Below, one piece after another: positions 1 to 9,811 of a stretch of 64,000 nt of DNA. Numbering within the stretch: the first letter of the stretch is position 1; every line of letters starts with the position of its first letter. The DNA is from Martinezella rhizogenes. GTDB lineage: Bacteria; Pseudomonadota; Alphaproteobacteria; Rhizobiales; Rhizobiaceae. The notes under the pieces are model-generated. The model ran no database searches and had not been told where the DNA came from. It saw only the letters and a list, made by a program, of their open reading frames with translations. Position numbers and translations under genes: made by a program. The DNA lies in the NCBI RefSeq assembly GCF_000799715.1, contig NZ_JUHG01000001.1:1-64000 (forward strand). Direction: 5' to 3'.

Positions 1-1
1 C

Positions 2-466
2 TGGTCGATCCCGCTTGCCGTCATGCTGTCGGTGCCGATCGGCATCTTCGGCGCGCTGCTTGCCGCCACCATCTTCGGCCAGTCGAACGACGTCTATTTC
101 AAGGTCGGCCTGCTGACGACCATAGGACTAGCGGCCAAGAACGCCATCCTGATCGTCGAGTTCGCCATCGAGCAGCAGAACAGCGGCAAGAGCCTGATCG
201 ACGCGACACTGGAGGCATCCCGCCAGCGTCTGCGGCCGATCCTGATGACCTCGCTTGCCTTCATCCTCGGCGTCATGCCGCTGGCGATCGCCAATGGCGC
301 GGGCTCGGGCAGCCAGAACTCGATCGGCATCGGCGTCATGGGCGGCATGATCTCGGCGACCGTCCTCGGCGTCTTCTTCATCCCGCTGCTCTTCGTCTCC
401 GTAAGGCGCGTCTTCAAGGGCAAGGCGCTGGCGACGGCGGACGCGAAACTCGATCCGGAAAGCTGA
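2..466 (+). CDS. RND-family multidrug efflux transporter, C-terminal part (partial)
   Basis: Only the last 154 codons are in the window; the frame is open from base 2 and the start lies upstream. The peptide has the typical end of an inner-membrane RND (AcrB/MexB, HAE1) pump: hydrophobic segments around GIFGALL, the motif [14 protein letters not shown], then [21 protein letters not shown] and a last membrane helix near [19 protein letters not shown]1 pumps are proton-driven drug exporters working with a periplasmic adaptor and an outer-membrane channel. The gene is followed after 56 bases by an outer-membrane factor gene on the same strand, so the adaptor gene is expected just upstream of the window. 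Confidence 0.9.
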   Translation, partial: WSIPLAVMLSVPIGIFGALLAATIFGQSNDVYFKVGLLTTIGLAAKNAILIVEFAIEQQNSGKSLIDATLEASRQRLRPILMTSLAFILGVMPLAIANGAGSGSQNSIGIGVMGGMISATVLGVFFIPLLFVSVRRVFKGKALATADAKLDPES

Positions 467-522
467 GGGCGACCTCGGCTTTTCGCCTCTTTCAGTCATC
501 ATTTTCACAGAAAAGGGATTTC

Positions 523-2031
523 ATGTCAGTCCTTCATTCGACGCAGCATGCGCGCCCAGTGCGCCGGACATCGAAGTTTATTCCATTGGCAGTGGTACTC
601 TGCTGCACGACGATCCTCACGAGCTGCGTTGTCGGACCGGATTATGAAAAGCCGAATGTCGCCTTGCCAAGCCATTGGAGCGGGCAGGCATCGCCGAAGA
701 ATGCGTCCTCGACCAATCTCACGGAATGGTGGAAGCAGTTTCGTGATCCGACCTTGAACGCGTTGATCGAAGAGGCCGTTCAGACGAACCTCGATGTTGC
801 GACGGCCAAGGCGAAGATACGGGAGGCGCGGGCGACCTATCGCGAGCAGAAGGGCACGCTTCTCCCGACCGTCGAAGGCACTGCCTCTGCGACGCGTAAT
901 CGGGTTGCTGCTTCCGATGGCGCTGCTGCCAGCGTTTACAATGAATTCCAGCCGGGATTTGATGCGAGTTGGGAACTCGACCTGTTCGGCGGCAACAAGC
1001 GCTCCGCGGAAGCCGCGCGCTATGGCGTCGATGCCGCCGAGGAGGATCTGCGCGACACGCTGGTCACGCTGGTGGGCGACGTCACCACCTATTACGTGCA
1101 GGCACGCGAATATCAGGCGCTGCGGGATCTGGCCAAGAGGACGGCGGTGTCTCAACGAAAGACGGCGGCTCTGACCCAGGAGGAATTCGCGGCTGGAACG
1201 GTGACCGGCGTCGACGCGGCCAATGCCAATGGCGAGGCGAGCAGCACGGAAGCCGACATCCCGACCTATCAAATATCCTATGCGCAGTCGGTTCATAAGC
1301 TCGCGGTGCTGCTTGGAAAACCGCCGGCGGCACTGGACGAGTGCTTGAAGGCGACGGCTCCGATTCCGCAACCTCCTCTCAAGGTTGCCACGGGCATTCC
1401 CGCCAACATACTGACATCGCGGCCAGACGTTCGGCTCGCCGAGCGCCAGCTTGCGCAATACACCGCGAAAATCGGCGTGGCCGAGGCAAACCGCTACCCG
1501 TCGATCTCTCTCACCGGCAGCATAACGTCGTCGGCAACCGATATCGCCGATCTCGGCCGCAAATCGAGCATCGGCTGGGCCTTCGGGCCGACGCTGACCG
1601 TGCCGATCTTTCAGGGCGGCCAGCTGAAGGCCTCGGTCGATGTCGCCAAAGCCGAGCGTGATCAATATTACATCGCCTACCAGGCGGCTGTTCTGACCGC
1701 CATGCAGGATGTCGAGAATGCCATCGTCTCGCTGACACAGGAGAAGATCAAGAACGCCAAACTCGCTTCTTCGGCCTCCTCCTATCGCACGGCCGCGGAC
1801 CTTTCGCGCCAGCTGAACAAGGCCGGCGCCACGGATTTCCTCAATGTTCTGGATGCCGAACGTTCGCTTTACAGCGCGGAAAGCTCTCTTATCCAGAGCA
1901 AGGCGGCGATCGCAACGGACTACATTTCCCTCCACAAGGCTCTTGGCGGCGGATGGAATGGCGAGATCGACAGTTCGAAACCCGCCGTGGTTGACACCGG
2001 CAGCCCAATCCGGGTTCGGTCATCCTCCTAG
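523..2031 (+). CDS. RND efflux outer-membrane lipoprotein, NodT/OprM family
   Basis: 502 aa, usual length for an outer-membrane factor. The N-terminus has a basic stretch, a hydrophobic segment and a lipobox LTSC at about residue 35, followed by VGPDYEKP, the hallmark start of mature NodT/OprM proteins. Two TolC-like repeats follow, with the conserved LTSRPDVRLAE block around residue 300 and TVPIFQGG near residue 365. It should form the trimeric outer-membrane channel of the tripartite pump encoded just upstream. The start is supported by AAGGGA 5 bases before the ATG. Its 3' end overlaps the convergent LysR gene by 4 bases. Confidence 0.93.
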   Translation: MSVLHSTQHARPVRRTSKFIPLAVVLCCTTILTSCVVGPDYEKPNVALPSHWSGQASPKNASSTNLTEWWKQFRDPTLNALIEEAVQTNLDVATAKAKIREARATYREQKGTLLPTVEGTASATRNRVAASDGAAASVYNEFQPGFDASWELDLFGGNKRSAEAARYGVDAAEEDLRDTLVTLVGDVTTYYVQAREYQALRDLAKRTAVSQRKTAALTQEEFAAGTVTGVDAANANGEASSTEADIPTYQISYAQSVHKLAVLLGKPPAALDECLKATAPIPQPPLKVATGIPANILTSRPDVRLAERQLAQYTAKIGVAEANRYPSISLTGSITSSATDIADLGRKSSIGWAFGPTLTVPIFQGGQLKASVDVAKAERDQYYIAYQAAVLTAMQDVENAIVSLTQEKIKNAKLASSASSYRTAADLSRQLNKAGATDFLNVLDAERSLYSAESSLIQSKAAIATDYISLHKALGGGWNGEIDSSKPAVVDTGSPIRVRSSS

Positions 2032-2936
2032 AATGCCTTGTCATCTGGATTTCGTGTCATCGCTGACTGTGCGATGAAATCGACCAGGGTTCTGATGTTG
2101 TGGGACGGGCTGCTGCTGGCCGGCCATAGAAGGCGCAGTACGCCCGCTTCCCTGACGCAATCTTGCAACAGTGGCACCAGCCGGCCGTTTGCGATTTGGG
2201 TGGAGACTGACATTGATGGAACGCAGGCGATGCCGACGCCTTGCTCCGCCAATTCTATCCTGGCCTCGACCGTATTGACGACCGCCGTCACCGGGAGATC
2301 GAGTTCCATATCTGCGCCATTCTCGGCAAGAGGCCATGTGTCGATCCTGCCGGTTTCCGGATGCCGGCGGTGCAGGCAGAGGTGTTGCAGCAGATCCTCG
2401 GGGCGCTGCGGAATGCCGTGCGCCGCGAGATAGGCGGGGGAAGCCACGATCGTATGCCGAAAGCGCCCGACCGTGCGGCTCATCAGCCGGGAATCGCGCA
2501 CCTCTCCAGTGCGGATCACGAGGTCGTAGCCTTCATCGATGACATCGACCAATCGGTCGGTCAGGTCGAGTTCCAGCCGCGCCTGCGGATAGATCTGCAT
2601 GAAGCGGGCAAAGGCCGGCATGAATGTCACTGCCCATGTTGGCAGGCTGACACGCATCGTGCCACGCACGACCATCCGGGCCTGCTGCATCTCCTGGGTG
2701 GCAAGCTCCATTTCCGCAAGGATGCGGTGGCATCGCTCAAGGAAGATCGATCCTTCCGGCGTCAGGCTGACGCTATGGGTGCTTCGGTGAAAGAGGCGCA
2801 CACCAAGACGTTCTTCAAGCCGGGCGATGGATTTGCCGATAGCCGAGGCGGAAAGACCGAGCTGCCGGCCGGTTTCCACGAAGCTGCGCGTTTCGGCCAC
2901 CCGAACGAATACCTTCAGTCCACTGAAATTTTCCAT
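2028..2936 (-). CDS. LysR-family transcriptional regulator
   Basis: 302 aa, normal LTTR length. The N-terminal winged HTH is clear (FSGLKVFVRVAETRSF, then LSASAIGKSIARLEERLG at about residues 24-45), followed by the effector-binding domain. The domain order resembles the CrgA/PecT-type subgroup often found next to small transporters and oxidoreductases. It is convergent with the efflux lipoprotein gene and divergent from the DMT pair starting at 3117, with 180 bases between, so control of that pair is the simplest inference. The ligand cannot be predicted from sequence. Confidence 0.92.
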   Translation of the reverse strand: MENFSGLKVFVRVAETRSFVETGRQLGLSASAIGKSIARLEERLGVRLFHRSTHSVSLTPEGSIFLERCHRILAEMELATQEMQQARMVVRGTMRVSLPTWAVTFMPAFARFMQIYPQARLELDLTDRLVDVIDEGYDLVIRTGEVRDSRLMSRTVGRFRHTIVASPAYLAAHGIPQRPEDLLQHLCLHRRHPETGRIDTWPLAENGADMELDLPVTAVVNTVEARIELAEQGVGIACVPSMSVSTQIANGRLVPLLQDCVREAGVLRLLWPASSSPSHNIRTLVDFIAQSAMTRNPDDKAF

Positions 2937-3116
2937 GGCTCAGAACTCCGTTGCGGACAGAATAGTCCGCACGGACCGGAAAGCCAACGCCTTTCGCTGA
3001 TACGCACAAAGGCGATAATCGCTTTATGATTCAATTTATTATCCAGAGATTCTTGAGTATGCGTCAAGAGATATCACGCCGTTTTCGTCCGCTCCTTAAG
3101 CGGTGGAGCTTGCGTC

Positions 3117-3581
3117 ATGCATAGGGCGAGCGGGTGGAATATCGCATTGGCGCTGGTCGCCGGCGCCGTGCTGGCCGTCATGATCGACTGGAATAGTTTG
3201 CTTGCGCGCCATAGCTCGCCGCTTTTCGCTTCGTGGACCGCGCATGGCATTGGTGTCCTGGCAAGCCTTGCTCTTGTGACGCTTCTGCCTGTTCGAACGG
3301 CCGCTGCACAGGCGCCACTGGAGGGCCGATGGCCGCTCTGGTCATATCTTGGCGGTATTCCGGGCGCCTTCACCGTGTTGCTGGCCGCTGTCACGGTCAA
3401 CAGCGTCCTCGGGCTTGCGGGAACGCTGGCGCTCATGCTGATCGGTCAGATGGTGTTTGGCATCGCGGCGGATACCTTCGGGATACTGGGACTGCGGCGC
3501 ACCTTGCCGGACCGCCGCGACATATGCGCTATCGTACTGGTGCTGTGCGGAAGCATCGTCATCATTCTGGCGCGGAGCTGA
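3117..3581 (+). CDS. DMT-superfamily small transporter, YdcZ/DUF606 type (first half)
   Basis: 154 aa with about five predicted membrane helices, the size of a DUF606 (YdcZ) half-transporter. The sequence shows SLLARHSSPLFASWTAHGIG and LGGIPGAFTVLLAAVTVNSVLGLAGTLALMLIGQ, typical of this family. A GGTGGAG element precedes the ATG. The next gene, 3 bases downstream, encodes a second protein of the same family, so the two probably make a heterodimeric transporter. Substrate unknown. Probably controlled by the divergent LysR gene. Confidence 0.82.
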   Translation: MHRASGWNIALALVAGAVLAVMIDWNSLLARHSSPLFASWTAHGIGVLASLALVTLLPVRTAAAQAPLEGRWPLWSYLGGIPGAFTVLLAAVTVNSVLGLAGTLALMLIGQMVFGIAADTFGILGLRRTLPDRRDICAIVLVLCGSIVIILARS

Positions 3582-3584
3582 GCG

Positions 3585-4082
3585 ATGCTTTTATTTGTCT
3601 CGCTTGCCCTGCTCAACGGCGTTCTTATCGGCACGAGCCGCGCGATCAACGGACACCTCGGCAAGAAGGTCGGGCCGCTCAGGACATCGCTTTGGAACCA
3701 TGCCGTCGGTTTCATTTTCCTCTCGCTGCTGATCGGCCTGTTCTACAGGAGCGATCTTGCCGTGGGGACGGGCGTGCCGGCGAATGCTTGGCTCGGAGGC
3801 GTGTTGGGCGTTATCTTCGTCGCGTTGAACAGCCATATCATTCCGAGGCTGGGCGCGAGCAAGACCACCAGCCTTGTGGTGGCCGCGCAGATGCTGGCAA
3901 GCGTTGCCATCGACAGTTTCGGCAAGCCGGTTTCCAGTGCGACGGTCGTTATCCTGGCAGGTGCCGCCTTGATCATTATCGGGGTTTGGTTGTCCGCATC
4001 TTCCGCGAAGAAGAATGCGTGGCGCGAACCGGCGCAAGATGCTGTGCCGGATCATGAGGACACTCGTCGCGTTGTTCCGTGA
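3585..4082 (+). CDS. DMT-superfamily small transporter, YdcZ/DUF606 type (second half)
   Basis: 165 aa membrane protein beginning with a hydrophobic segment (MLLFVSLALLNGVLIGTSRA) and carrying NGHLGKKVGPLRTSLWNHAVG, a recognisable DUF606 signature. Its start lies 3 bases after the stop of the related upstream gene, with GGAGCTGA as ribosome-binding site inside the end of that gene, so the pair is translationally coupled. Paired half-size DMT genes usually form heteromeric exporters or importers; the substrate is not evident. Confidence 0.82.
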   Translation: MLLFVSLALLNGVLIGTSRAINGHLGKKVGPLRTSLWNHAVGFIFLSLLIGLFYRSDLAVGTGVPANAWLGGVLGVIFVALNSHIIPRLGASKTTSLVVAAQMLASVAIDSFGKPVSSATVVILAGAALIIIGVWLSASSAKKNAWREPAQDAVPDHEDTRRVVP

Positions 4083-4228
4083 TAGCTGAACCGATCCGCG
4101 GGAATGTTCTGGGGCTGCTCGCGTTTCCGTTTGAAATCTATGGCGCGCTGCCTGATGCGACATTGTGATCGCTGCTCGGTTGACGTTACTGTGTGTTGCA
4201 CAGTGAGCCTATTTCCCGAGGACAGTCC

Positions 4229-5149
4229 ATGAGTTCCAGCCCGAACCCGATGCCGACCGAAGCGGGCATTTTGCAATTCATGGAGATTTGCGATTCCTTC
4301 TATCCGCCGGATGCGGTAACGGCCTCCATTGAGCAGCAGCGAGAGTGGTATGATGCGCTGTGTCGCCAATTCGACCGCCCGCTGCCCGATGGCATGCGCG
4401 CGGAGGATGAATTACTGATGGGCAGGATCCCGGTCCGGCGCTATCGGCCGGGGACGGTGCGAACCTCGACATGCCTGCTCTATCTTCACGGCGGTGGCTT
4501 CGTGGTCGGTTCGCTCGAGAGCCATAACGCCATCTGCGCCGAGATCGCCGACGATGCCGGTGCCGAACTGATATCCGTTGATTATCGTCTGGCACCGGAA
4601 CATCGCTGGCCGGCGCAGACGGATGATTGTTTCGCTGTCCTCAAGCACCTGATCGCCGAGGGAAAGACCGTCGTGCTGATCGGCGACAGCGCCGGCGGCA
4701 ATCTGGTGGCGGGGCTGGCGGTTCGGGCAAAGGGTGAAGGGCTTTCCGGCATTACCGGGCAAGTCCTGATCTATCCGGCGCTTGGCGGTGATCTCGTCTC
4801 TGGCTCGTATGTGGAGATGGCCAACGCGCCGGGACTGACGACAGCGGATGTCAACTATTATCGCGAGGTGTTGCAGGCACCGGCTGGCGACCCTGTCGCG
4901 GGGGCTCTTGCCCAATCCTCTTTCGCCGGCCTGCCGCCGACATTCATCACCGTCGCCTATTTTGACCCGCTGCGTGACGACGGCCGTAACTACGCGGCAA
5001 AGCTGGCGCAGGCAGGCGTCGAAGTCTGGTTTCGCGAAGAGCCGCAGATGGTGCATGCCTGGCTGCGCGCGCGCCATATGAGCGACGGCGCGCGCACTGG
5101 CTTTCGCGCCATATGCGACGCCGTCAGCCGGTTTGCCGGATCGAACTGA
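4229..5149 (+). CDS. alpha/beta hydrolase, HSL/GDXG lipase-esterase family
   Basis: 306 aa from the ATG at 4229, which has a CCGAGGA ribosome-binding element; a start at 4193 is possible but lacks one. The HSL (hormone-sensitive lipase-like) motif LYLHGGGFVVGS gives the oxyanion-hole HGGG, GDSAGGN holds the nucleophilic serine, the acid is in the YFDPLRDDG region and the catalytic histidine is in MVHAWL. Expected to hydrolyse short-chain carboxyl esters in the cytoplasm. It meets the convergent CocE-type hydrolase end to end, with stop codons abutting. The natural substrate is unknown. Confidence 0.88.
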   Translation: MSSSPNPMPTEAGILQFMEICDSFYPPDAVTASIEQQREWYDALCRQFDRPLPDGMRAEDELLMGRIPVRRYRPGTVRTSTCLLYLHGGGFVVGSLESHNAICAEIADDAGAELISVDYRLAPEHRWPAQTDDCFAVLKHLIAEGKTVVLIGDSAGGNLVAGLAVRAKGEGLSGITGQVLIYPALGGDLVSGSYVEMANAPGLTTADVNYYREVLQAPAGDPVAGALAQSSFAGLPPTFITVAYFDPLRDDGRNYAAKLAQAGVEVWFREEPQMVHAWLRARHMSDGARTGFRAICDAVSRFAGSN

Positions 5150-7159
5150 TCACATCAGATCGCGTGGAATACGCTTTTCCTCGAAGACCTTCTTGAACAC
5201 TTGCGTCTCGCCTTCGAAAGCGATGACGGAGGCGCTGATGACCCAATCTGTCGCTGTGCAGGAGATCGTCGACGTCGATAGCGTGCGGACGAACCATCCC
5301 GGCCGCTGCATGTCGCATGTCCAGGTCGAGGTGCCGCTCATCGACAGCGGATCATTTGGCGTGATGGACCAGACTTCGTCGCGCAACTGGCGCGTGGAAA
5401 GACCGGTGCCCGGATGTTCGAAAAGACCGGTATCCTCGCGGATTTCATAATGGGTCTTGTTAGCGGCGAGATCGCGCAGGACCTGGCGCTTGGTCAATCC
5501 CGGCGCGTGTTCGACGTATTTCGGCAACGGGTCGGGATTATCGGGCTGCTTGATATCGATGACCTCATGCGCGCCAAGCTTCGGCAGAGCGAGACCTAGC
5601 GAGGCGATGTCGATGGTCAGGCCCGGATCTTCCGGCGACGGCAGGACCATCGGCCAGTAAGCCGTCGACAGCGACAGGCGGATGCGATGCCCCTTACGGA
5701 AACGATAGCCGCAGGCATCCAGCGTCAGCGTCACCGTCGTGCGCTCGCCCTTTTGCAGAGGCGTCGGTTCAGCATTGCCGTCGCGATGGGCAAGATTGAG
5801 CACGCCGAAGGAGACGCGCGTCGCCATACCGTCCGGATGCACGTCGACGAGCCGGGCGCAAAGATTAGCGATCTCGGCATCGCAGCGCAGTGAGAGCGTG
5901 ATGACCGGACGTCCGAGATAGTCATGGTCGACGTTCAGCGGCGCGGTCTGGAAGGTCAGCGAGCCAGCATCGTCACCTCGCTGATCGAGCGCCATTTCGG
6001 CGTCCGGCTTCAGCGTGAACCATTCGCCCGAGGCCGTGCCGGTATCGAGCGGCGAACGCAGGTAGACTGGGTGTTCCGGTGCATGCGGGATCGGCATGCC
6101 CTCCATCAGCGTGCCGAACTGCTCGACATAGAAGCATTGCATCTCCGGCTCTTGCCATTCGCGCTTGGCGATCCAGAAACCCGGATCGAAATCGCGGCGC
6201 GGTGCCGGCTTGATGGCGTCGAGAATATAGGCGCGCACCGGTGGGCTGCTTTCCGCGCCGTTCTGTTCGCCGCGCAGCCAGCGGTTCCACCAGGCGATCG
6301 CCTCGCCGTGGAAATCGGTGCGCGGCTTCGGCCAGGCAAAATGCGGATACTTGTGCACCCACGGACCGATCAGCGCCTTCGCCGTGTCGCCGAGGCCTTC
6401 GACCGCCTTCAGCGGCGTGTTGCGATAGCCGTCCGCCCAGCCGGCGATGACGAGGGCAGGCACATCGAATTCGGCGAAACTCTCGCAGATCGAGCCATGC
6501 CGCCAGTAGTCGTCACGGCGCTGGTGCTGAAGCCATTCCTCCATGAAGAAAGGCTCGTTTTCCAGGCGCTCCAGCCACATCTCCCGCCAGCGGTCGCCGA
6601 CGATCTCTGGGTCGGGCGAGCGGGATTGATAGGCGAGCATGGTCGCGGCCCAGGAGAGCTGCGCCGAGAGATGGCAGCCGTCTTTGTAGTGGATGTCGTC
6701 ATTGTAGCGATCGACCGTGGAGGCGATCGATATTACGGCTTTAAGTGCCGGCGGCTTCAGGGCCGCGACTTGCAGGCAGTTAAAACCACCCCAGGAAATA
6801 CCCATCATGCCGACCGAACCGTTCGACCATGGCTGTGCCGCGATCCAGGCAATCAGCTCGCAGGCGTTGGCAAGCTCAAGCTCGGTATATTCGCCATCGA
6901 TGACACCGTCAGATTCACCGGAGCCACGAATATCGACTCTGACGCCGGCGATCCCGGCAGCTGCGAACACCGGATAGGTCGATTCATCGCGAGGGCTTGT
7001 CCCGTCACGCTTGCGGTAAGGCAGGAACTCGAACACGGCGGGAACCGGATCGCTGTCCACATTGTCAGGCATCCAGATGCGCGCTGCCAGCCGTGTGCCG
7101 TCTTTGAGGGTGATCCAGTGATTTTCGATGGTGGTAAAGCTGCGGTCGGCCATGATCAT
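5150..7159 (-). CDS. CocE/NonD-family serine hydrolase (X-Pro dipeptidyl-peptidase-like)
   Basis: 669 aa. The N-terminal alpha/beta-hydrolase domain starts with TLKDGTRLAARIWMP and has the nucleophile elbow MGISWGGF (Ser about residue 122). The C-terminal jelly-roll PepX_C domain covers roughly residues 380-620 (RFRKGHRIRLSLSTAYWP). Family members cleave esters, acylated amines or Xaa-Pro dipeptides. No signal peptide, so cytoplasmic. The ATG at 7153 is an alternative start. The gene lies 15 bases downstream of a peptide-type ABC binding-protein gene, so it probably acts on what that importer brings in. Confidence 0.88.
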   Translation of the reverse strand: MIMADRSFTTIENHWITLKDGTRLAARIWMPDNVDSDPVPAVFEFLPYRKRDGTSPRDESTYPVFAAAGIAGVRVDIRGSGESDGVIDGEYTELELANACELIAWIAAQPWSNGSVGMMGISWGGFNCLQVAALKPPALKAVISIASTVDRYNDDIHYKDGCHLSAQLSWAATMLAYQSRSPDPEIVGDRWREMWLERLENEPFFMEEWLQHQRRDDYWRHGSICESFAEFDVPALVIAGWADGYRNTPLKAVEGLGDTAKALIGPWVHKYPHFAWPKPRTDFHGEAIAWWNRWLRGEQNGAESSPPVRAYILDAIKPAPRRDFDPGFWIAKREWQEPEMQCFYVEQFGTLMEGMPIPHAPEHPVYLRSPLDTGTASGEWFTLKPDAEMALDQRGDDAGSLTFQTAPLNVDHDYLGRPVITLSLRCDAEIANLCARLVDVHPDGMATRVSFGVLNLAHRDGNAEPTPLQKGERTTVTLTLDACGYRFRKGHRIRLSLSTAYWPMVLPSPEDPGLTIDIASLGLALPKLGAHEVIDIKQPDNPDPLPKYVEHAPGLTKRQVLRDLAANKTHYEIREDTGLFEHPGTGLSTRQLRDEVWSITPNDPLSMSGTSTWTCDMQRPGWFVRTLSTSTISCTATDWVISASVIAFEGETQVFKKVFEEKRIPRDLM

Positions 7160-7174
7160 ATATCCCGAAGACGT

Positions 7175-8755
7175 TTAAGCATCAAACCATACACGGCTGC
7201 CAATGTAGCCGTTGGACATATCATTGCCGATGTCGTCGACATATCCCTTCAGCCTCTTCGTGGCTGCCATGATGTAATCGTTGAAGACAGGCAGGATCAG
7301 GCCACCGTCATCCCGCACCATCAGAGCCAGTTGGCGATAAAGCGCTTTGCGTTTTGCCTCGTCGAGTTCTGACCTTGCCTGCAGCACCATCTTGTCAAAG
7401 TCGGGGCGCTTGAAGCGCGTGTCGTTCCACTCGGCGGTCGATAGATAGGAGGTGGAATAGCGCGAATCCTGTGTCGGACGGCCACCCCAGAAAGAGGCGC
7501 AGAAAGGCTGCTTGTTCCAGACGTTGGTCCAGTAGCCGTCTTCCGGTTCGCGCTTGACGTCAAGTGTGATGCCGGCCTTGCGCGCACTCTCCTGGAACAG
7601 GATCGCCGCATCCACGGCGCCCGGAAAGGCTGCATCGGATGTGAGCAACTGAACTGGGCGATCATGACCCGATTTCTTGAAGTGGAAGGCAGCCTTGTCC
7701 GGGTCATACGGGCGCTGCTCGATATCGGTCGGCGCGAGGGCGTAGTTGGAATTGACCGGATAGTCGTTGCCGATCGTTCCATAGCCACCCAGCACCTTGT
7801 CGAGAATCGACTGCCGGTCGATGGCATATTTCAGCGCAAGCCGAAGATCGCCGTTGTCGAAAGGCGCCGTGTCGCAATGCATCAGAAAGCTGTAGAAACC
7901 CTTGCCGGCATTCCGGACGATATCGACATTCGGTGCTCGCTTCAGCATCGGGACCGTCTTCGGATCGACATTGTTGACGAAATGAACCTGACCGGAGGCA
8001 AGGGCGGCAATGCGGGCGGTGTTGTCGTTGATGACAAGTATTTCCACGCTGCCGACAAAGCCGCGGTCGGAGCGCCAATCCTCTGGATTCTTCTCAAAGG
8101 TGGCGCGAACGCCGGGTTCAAAGCTTTTCAAAATGTAAGGACCTGTGCCGACAGCGGCCGCTGGCTTGTCAACGCCACCCTTCGGCTGGATGATCAGGTG
8201 GTAGTCGGTCAGAAGGAGCGGCAGGTCCGCATTGCCCTCCGAGAGCGTCAGGACAAGATCGCCCGCCTTTTCCTCAATGCCGGTGATCGAGGCCATCAGC
8301 CCGAGAGCGCCTGACTGCGAATTTTTGTCCGCATGCCGCTTCAGAGTCGCGACGATGTCGGCGACGGTCATCTTGCTGCCGTCGTGAAACTGCACGTCGT
8401 TTCGGATCTTGAAAGTCCAGACGGATGCGTCCGCTGATGGCGTCCAGGAAGACGCCAATGACGGCAAGGGCGCGCCGGTCTTAGGATCGGGCTCGATAAG
8501 CGTATCGCCCCAGAGCCGGCCAATGACGAACAATACGGATGCGCTGTAAGTCGCTGGATCGAGCGCGTCGCTGGTGGCGCCCCCCTTGAGGCCGAGCTTA
8601 AGATGACCGCCACGTTTCGTTTCCTGAGCGCGCGCGTCACGCGGCATCAAGAGGCCCGAGGTGAAGCTCGGCAAAGCACCGAGGGCGACGGCGCCGCCGA
8701 GAAAGCGGCGGCGGCCGATTTTCAGATCCGAAAATTGATCCTTTTGATGCGTCAT
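7175..8755 (-). CDS. ABC transporter solute-binding protein, SBP_bac_5 family, Tat-exported
   Basis: 526 aa from the ATG at 8755, which has AAGGGAA 8 bases upstream. The N-terminus carries a twin-arginine signal, GRRRFLGG, followed by a hydrophobic stretch and an AQE cleavage-like site. The body is a dipeptide/oligopeptide/nickel-type binding protein (cluster C), with the domain-1 block TFKIRNDVQFHDGS and C-terminal NDMSNGYIGSRVW. It is strongly similar along its whole length to the protein at 13708-15297. No permease is adjacent, so it may share the Dpp-type permease at 10.1-13.6 kb. Confidence 0.9.
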   Translation of the reverse strand: MTHQKDQFSDLKIGRRRFLGGAVALGALPSFTSGLLMPRDARAQETKRGGHLKLGLKGGATSDALDPATYSASVLFVIGRLWGDTLIEPDPKTGAPLPSLASSWTPSADASVWTFKIRNDVQFHDGSKMTVADIVATLKRHADKNSQSGALGLMASITGIEEKAGDLVLTLSEGNADLPLLLTDYHLIIQPKGGVDKPAAAVGTGPYILKSFEPGVRATFEKNPEDWRSDRGFVGSVEILVINDNTARIAALASGQVHFVNNVDPKTVPMLKRAPNVDIVRNAGKGFYSFLMHCDTAPFDNGDLRLALKYAIDRQSILDKVLGGYGTIGNDYPVNSNYALAPTDIEQRPYDPDKAAFHFKKSGHDRPVQLLTSDAAFPGAVDAAILFQESARKAGITLDVKREPEDGYWTNVWNKQPFCASFWGGRPTQDSRYSTSYLSTAEWNDTRFKRPDFDKMVLQARSELDEAKRKALYRQLALMVRDDGGLILPVFNDYIMAATKRLKGYVDDIGNDMSNGYIGSRVWFDA

Positions 8756-8876
8756 TGCTGTTCCCTTTTTCAATTTTGTGAAAGAGAACGTAAAGGTCGG
8801 CCTAGCTCAAGCAATTTCGCGACTTGACGCATTTTTAAGCGAGTTTACGCTGAGACGGTCAAGACGGAGCTACCCT

Positions 8877-9662
8877 ATGTCTCACCTAGTCGAAAACCTG
8901 AAGATTGCATGTGCCACGCAGCGTTCCATTTCGCATGTATGCCGTGCAATTGATATTAATCGGCAGCAGTTCAATCGATACATCAACGGCGAAACGAGGC
9001 CGTCTGCGCATAACATGGCTCGTATTGCCGCCCATTTTGATCTCGATGCAGCGGATTTTCTTCTCGCCCCCAAGCTTTTTCGCGTCCGGCTTCGCGGCCC
9101 GTCCGCCGGGCTCAATGAAGGTTCCGAGCTTTTCAAGGCGTTTCCCGGAAATCTTCATGCCTTGAGACGCCATATTGGCTATTTCCAGACCTATCATCGC
9201 TCACCATCTTGGCCAGGGATGGTCGTATGTTCGTGCAGTCGCCTTACTGAGCAGGGTGGGTTGGTGCGCGTCAAGTCAATGGAGCGGCTTCGGGATCCTG
9301 GAAACGGCATCCAACAGTTTTCAAAATATGTGGGTTTGGCGGCGTTTTACAGGAACCGAATCTTCATTACGGAGCGTGTTATCGGTCCGAATTCCATGTT
9401 GTCGCAGACGATTCTCCTGCCATTCGATGAGTACCAGCGCGTCTATCTACGCGGAACAACAATGGGAATTTCCTGGCGAAGGGAAAACCTCCCCTATGCT
9501 TCGCGGATGATCTGGCGACATGTCGGTGTCGAGCCGGACCTGCGTGAACTTCTTGCCCGCTGTGGGCCTCTGCCGCTGTCGTCGCGCCAACTGCCGCCGA
9601 CGGTGCGCTCGTTTCTCGCCGATCCGTCTGCGGAAGTATATGCGATGCCGGCAGAGTATTGA
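8877..9662 (+). CDS. XRE-like helix-turn-helix transcriptional regulator
   Basis: 261 aa from the ATG at 8877; an in-frame codon at 8778 would run through the intergenic promoter region and is less likely. Residues 1-62 form a Cro/CI-type HTH (SISHVCRAIDINRQQFNRYI then RPSAHNMARIAAHFDL). The remaining 200 residues are a ligand- or partner-binding region I do not recognise; it includes YFQTYHRSPSWPG. The gene is divergent from the Tat-exported binding protein and hydrolase pair, which it probably controls. It is somewhat lower in GC than its neighbours. Confidence 0.75.
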   Translation: MSHLVENLKIACATQRSISHVCRAIDINRQQFNRYINGETRPSAHNMARIAAHFDLDAADFLLAPKLFRVRLRGPSAGLNEGSELFKAFPGNLHALRRHIGYFQTYHRSPSWPGMVVCSCSRLTEQGGLVRVKSMERLRDPGNGIQQFSKYVGLAAFYRNRIFITERVIGPNSMLSQTILLPFDEYQRVYLRGTTMGISWRRENLPYASRMIWRHVGVEPDLRELLARCGPLPLSSRQLPPTVRSFLADPSAEVYAMPAEY

Positions 9663-9811
9663 TGGCACCGATGATCGAAACGAGGCTCTCGATCCGGACT
9701 AGTGTTTGGTCTCCGAATGAAATGATGCGAGCCGATTTAAAAGCTTGACGGGTCCTTTATCCAGGCGTCGCAGATTGCCTGATAGGGCGTTTGCCATAGA
9801 ATGCCCTAGAG

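Noticed and set aside
5924..7372. A 482-codon plus-strand frame and the similar long frame at 13768-15318
   Set aside because: Both are antisense to genes with clear family motifs (CocE-type hydrolase; binding protein) and have shadow-like Arg/Asp-rich composition.
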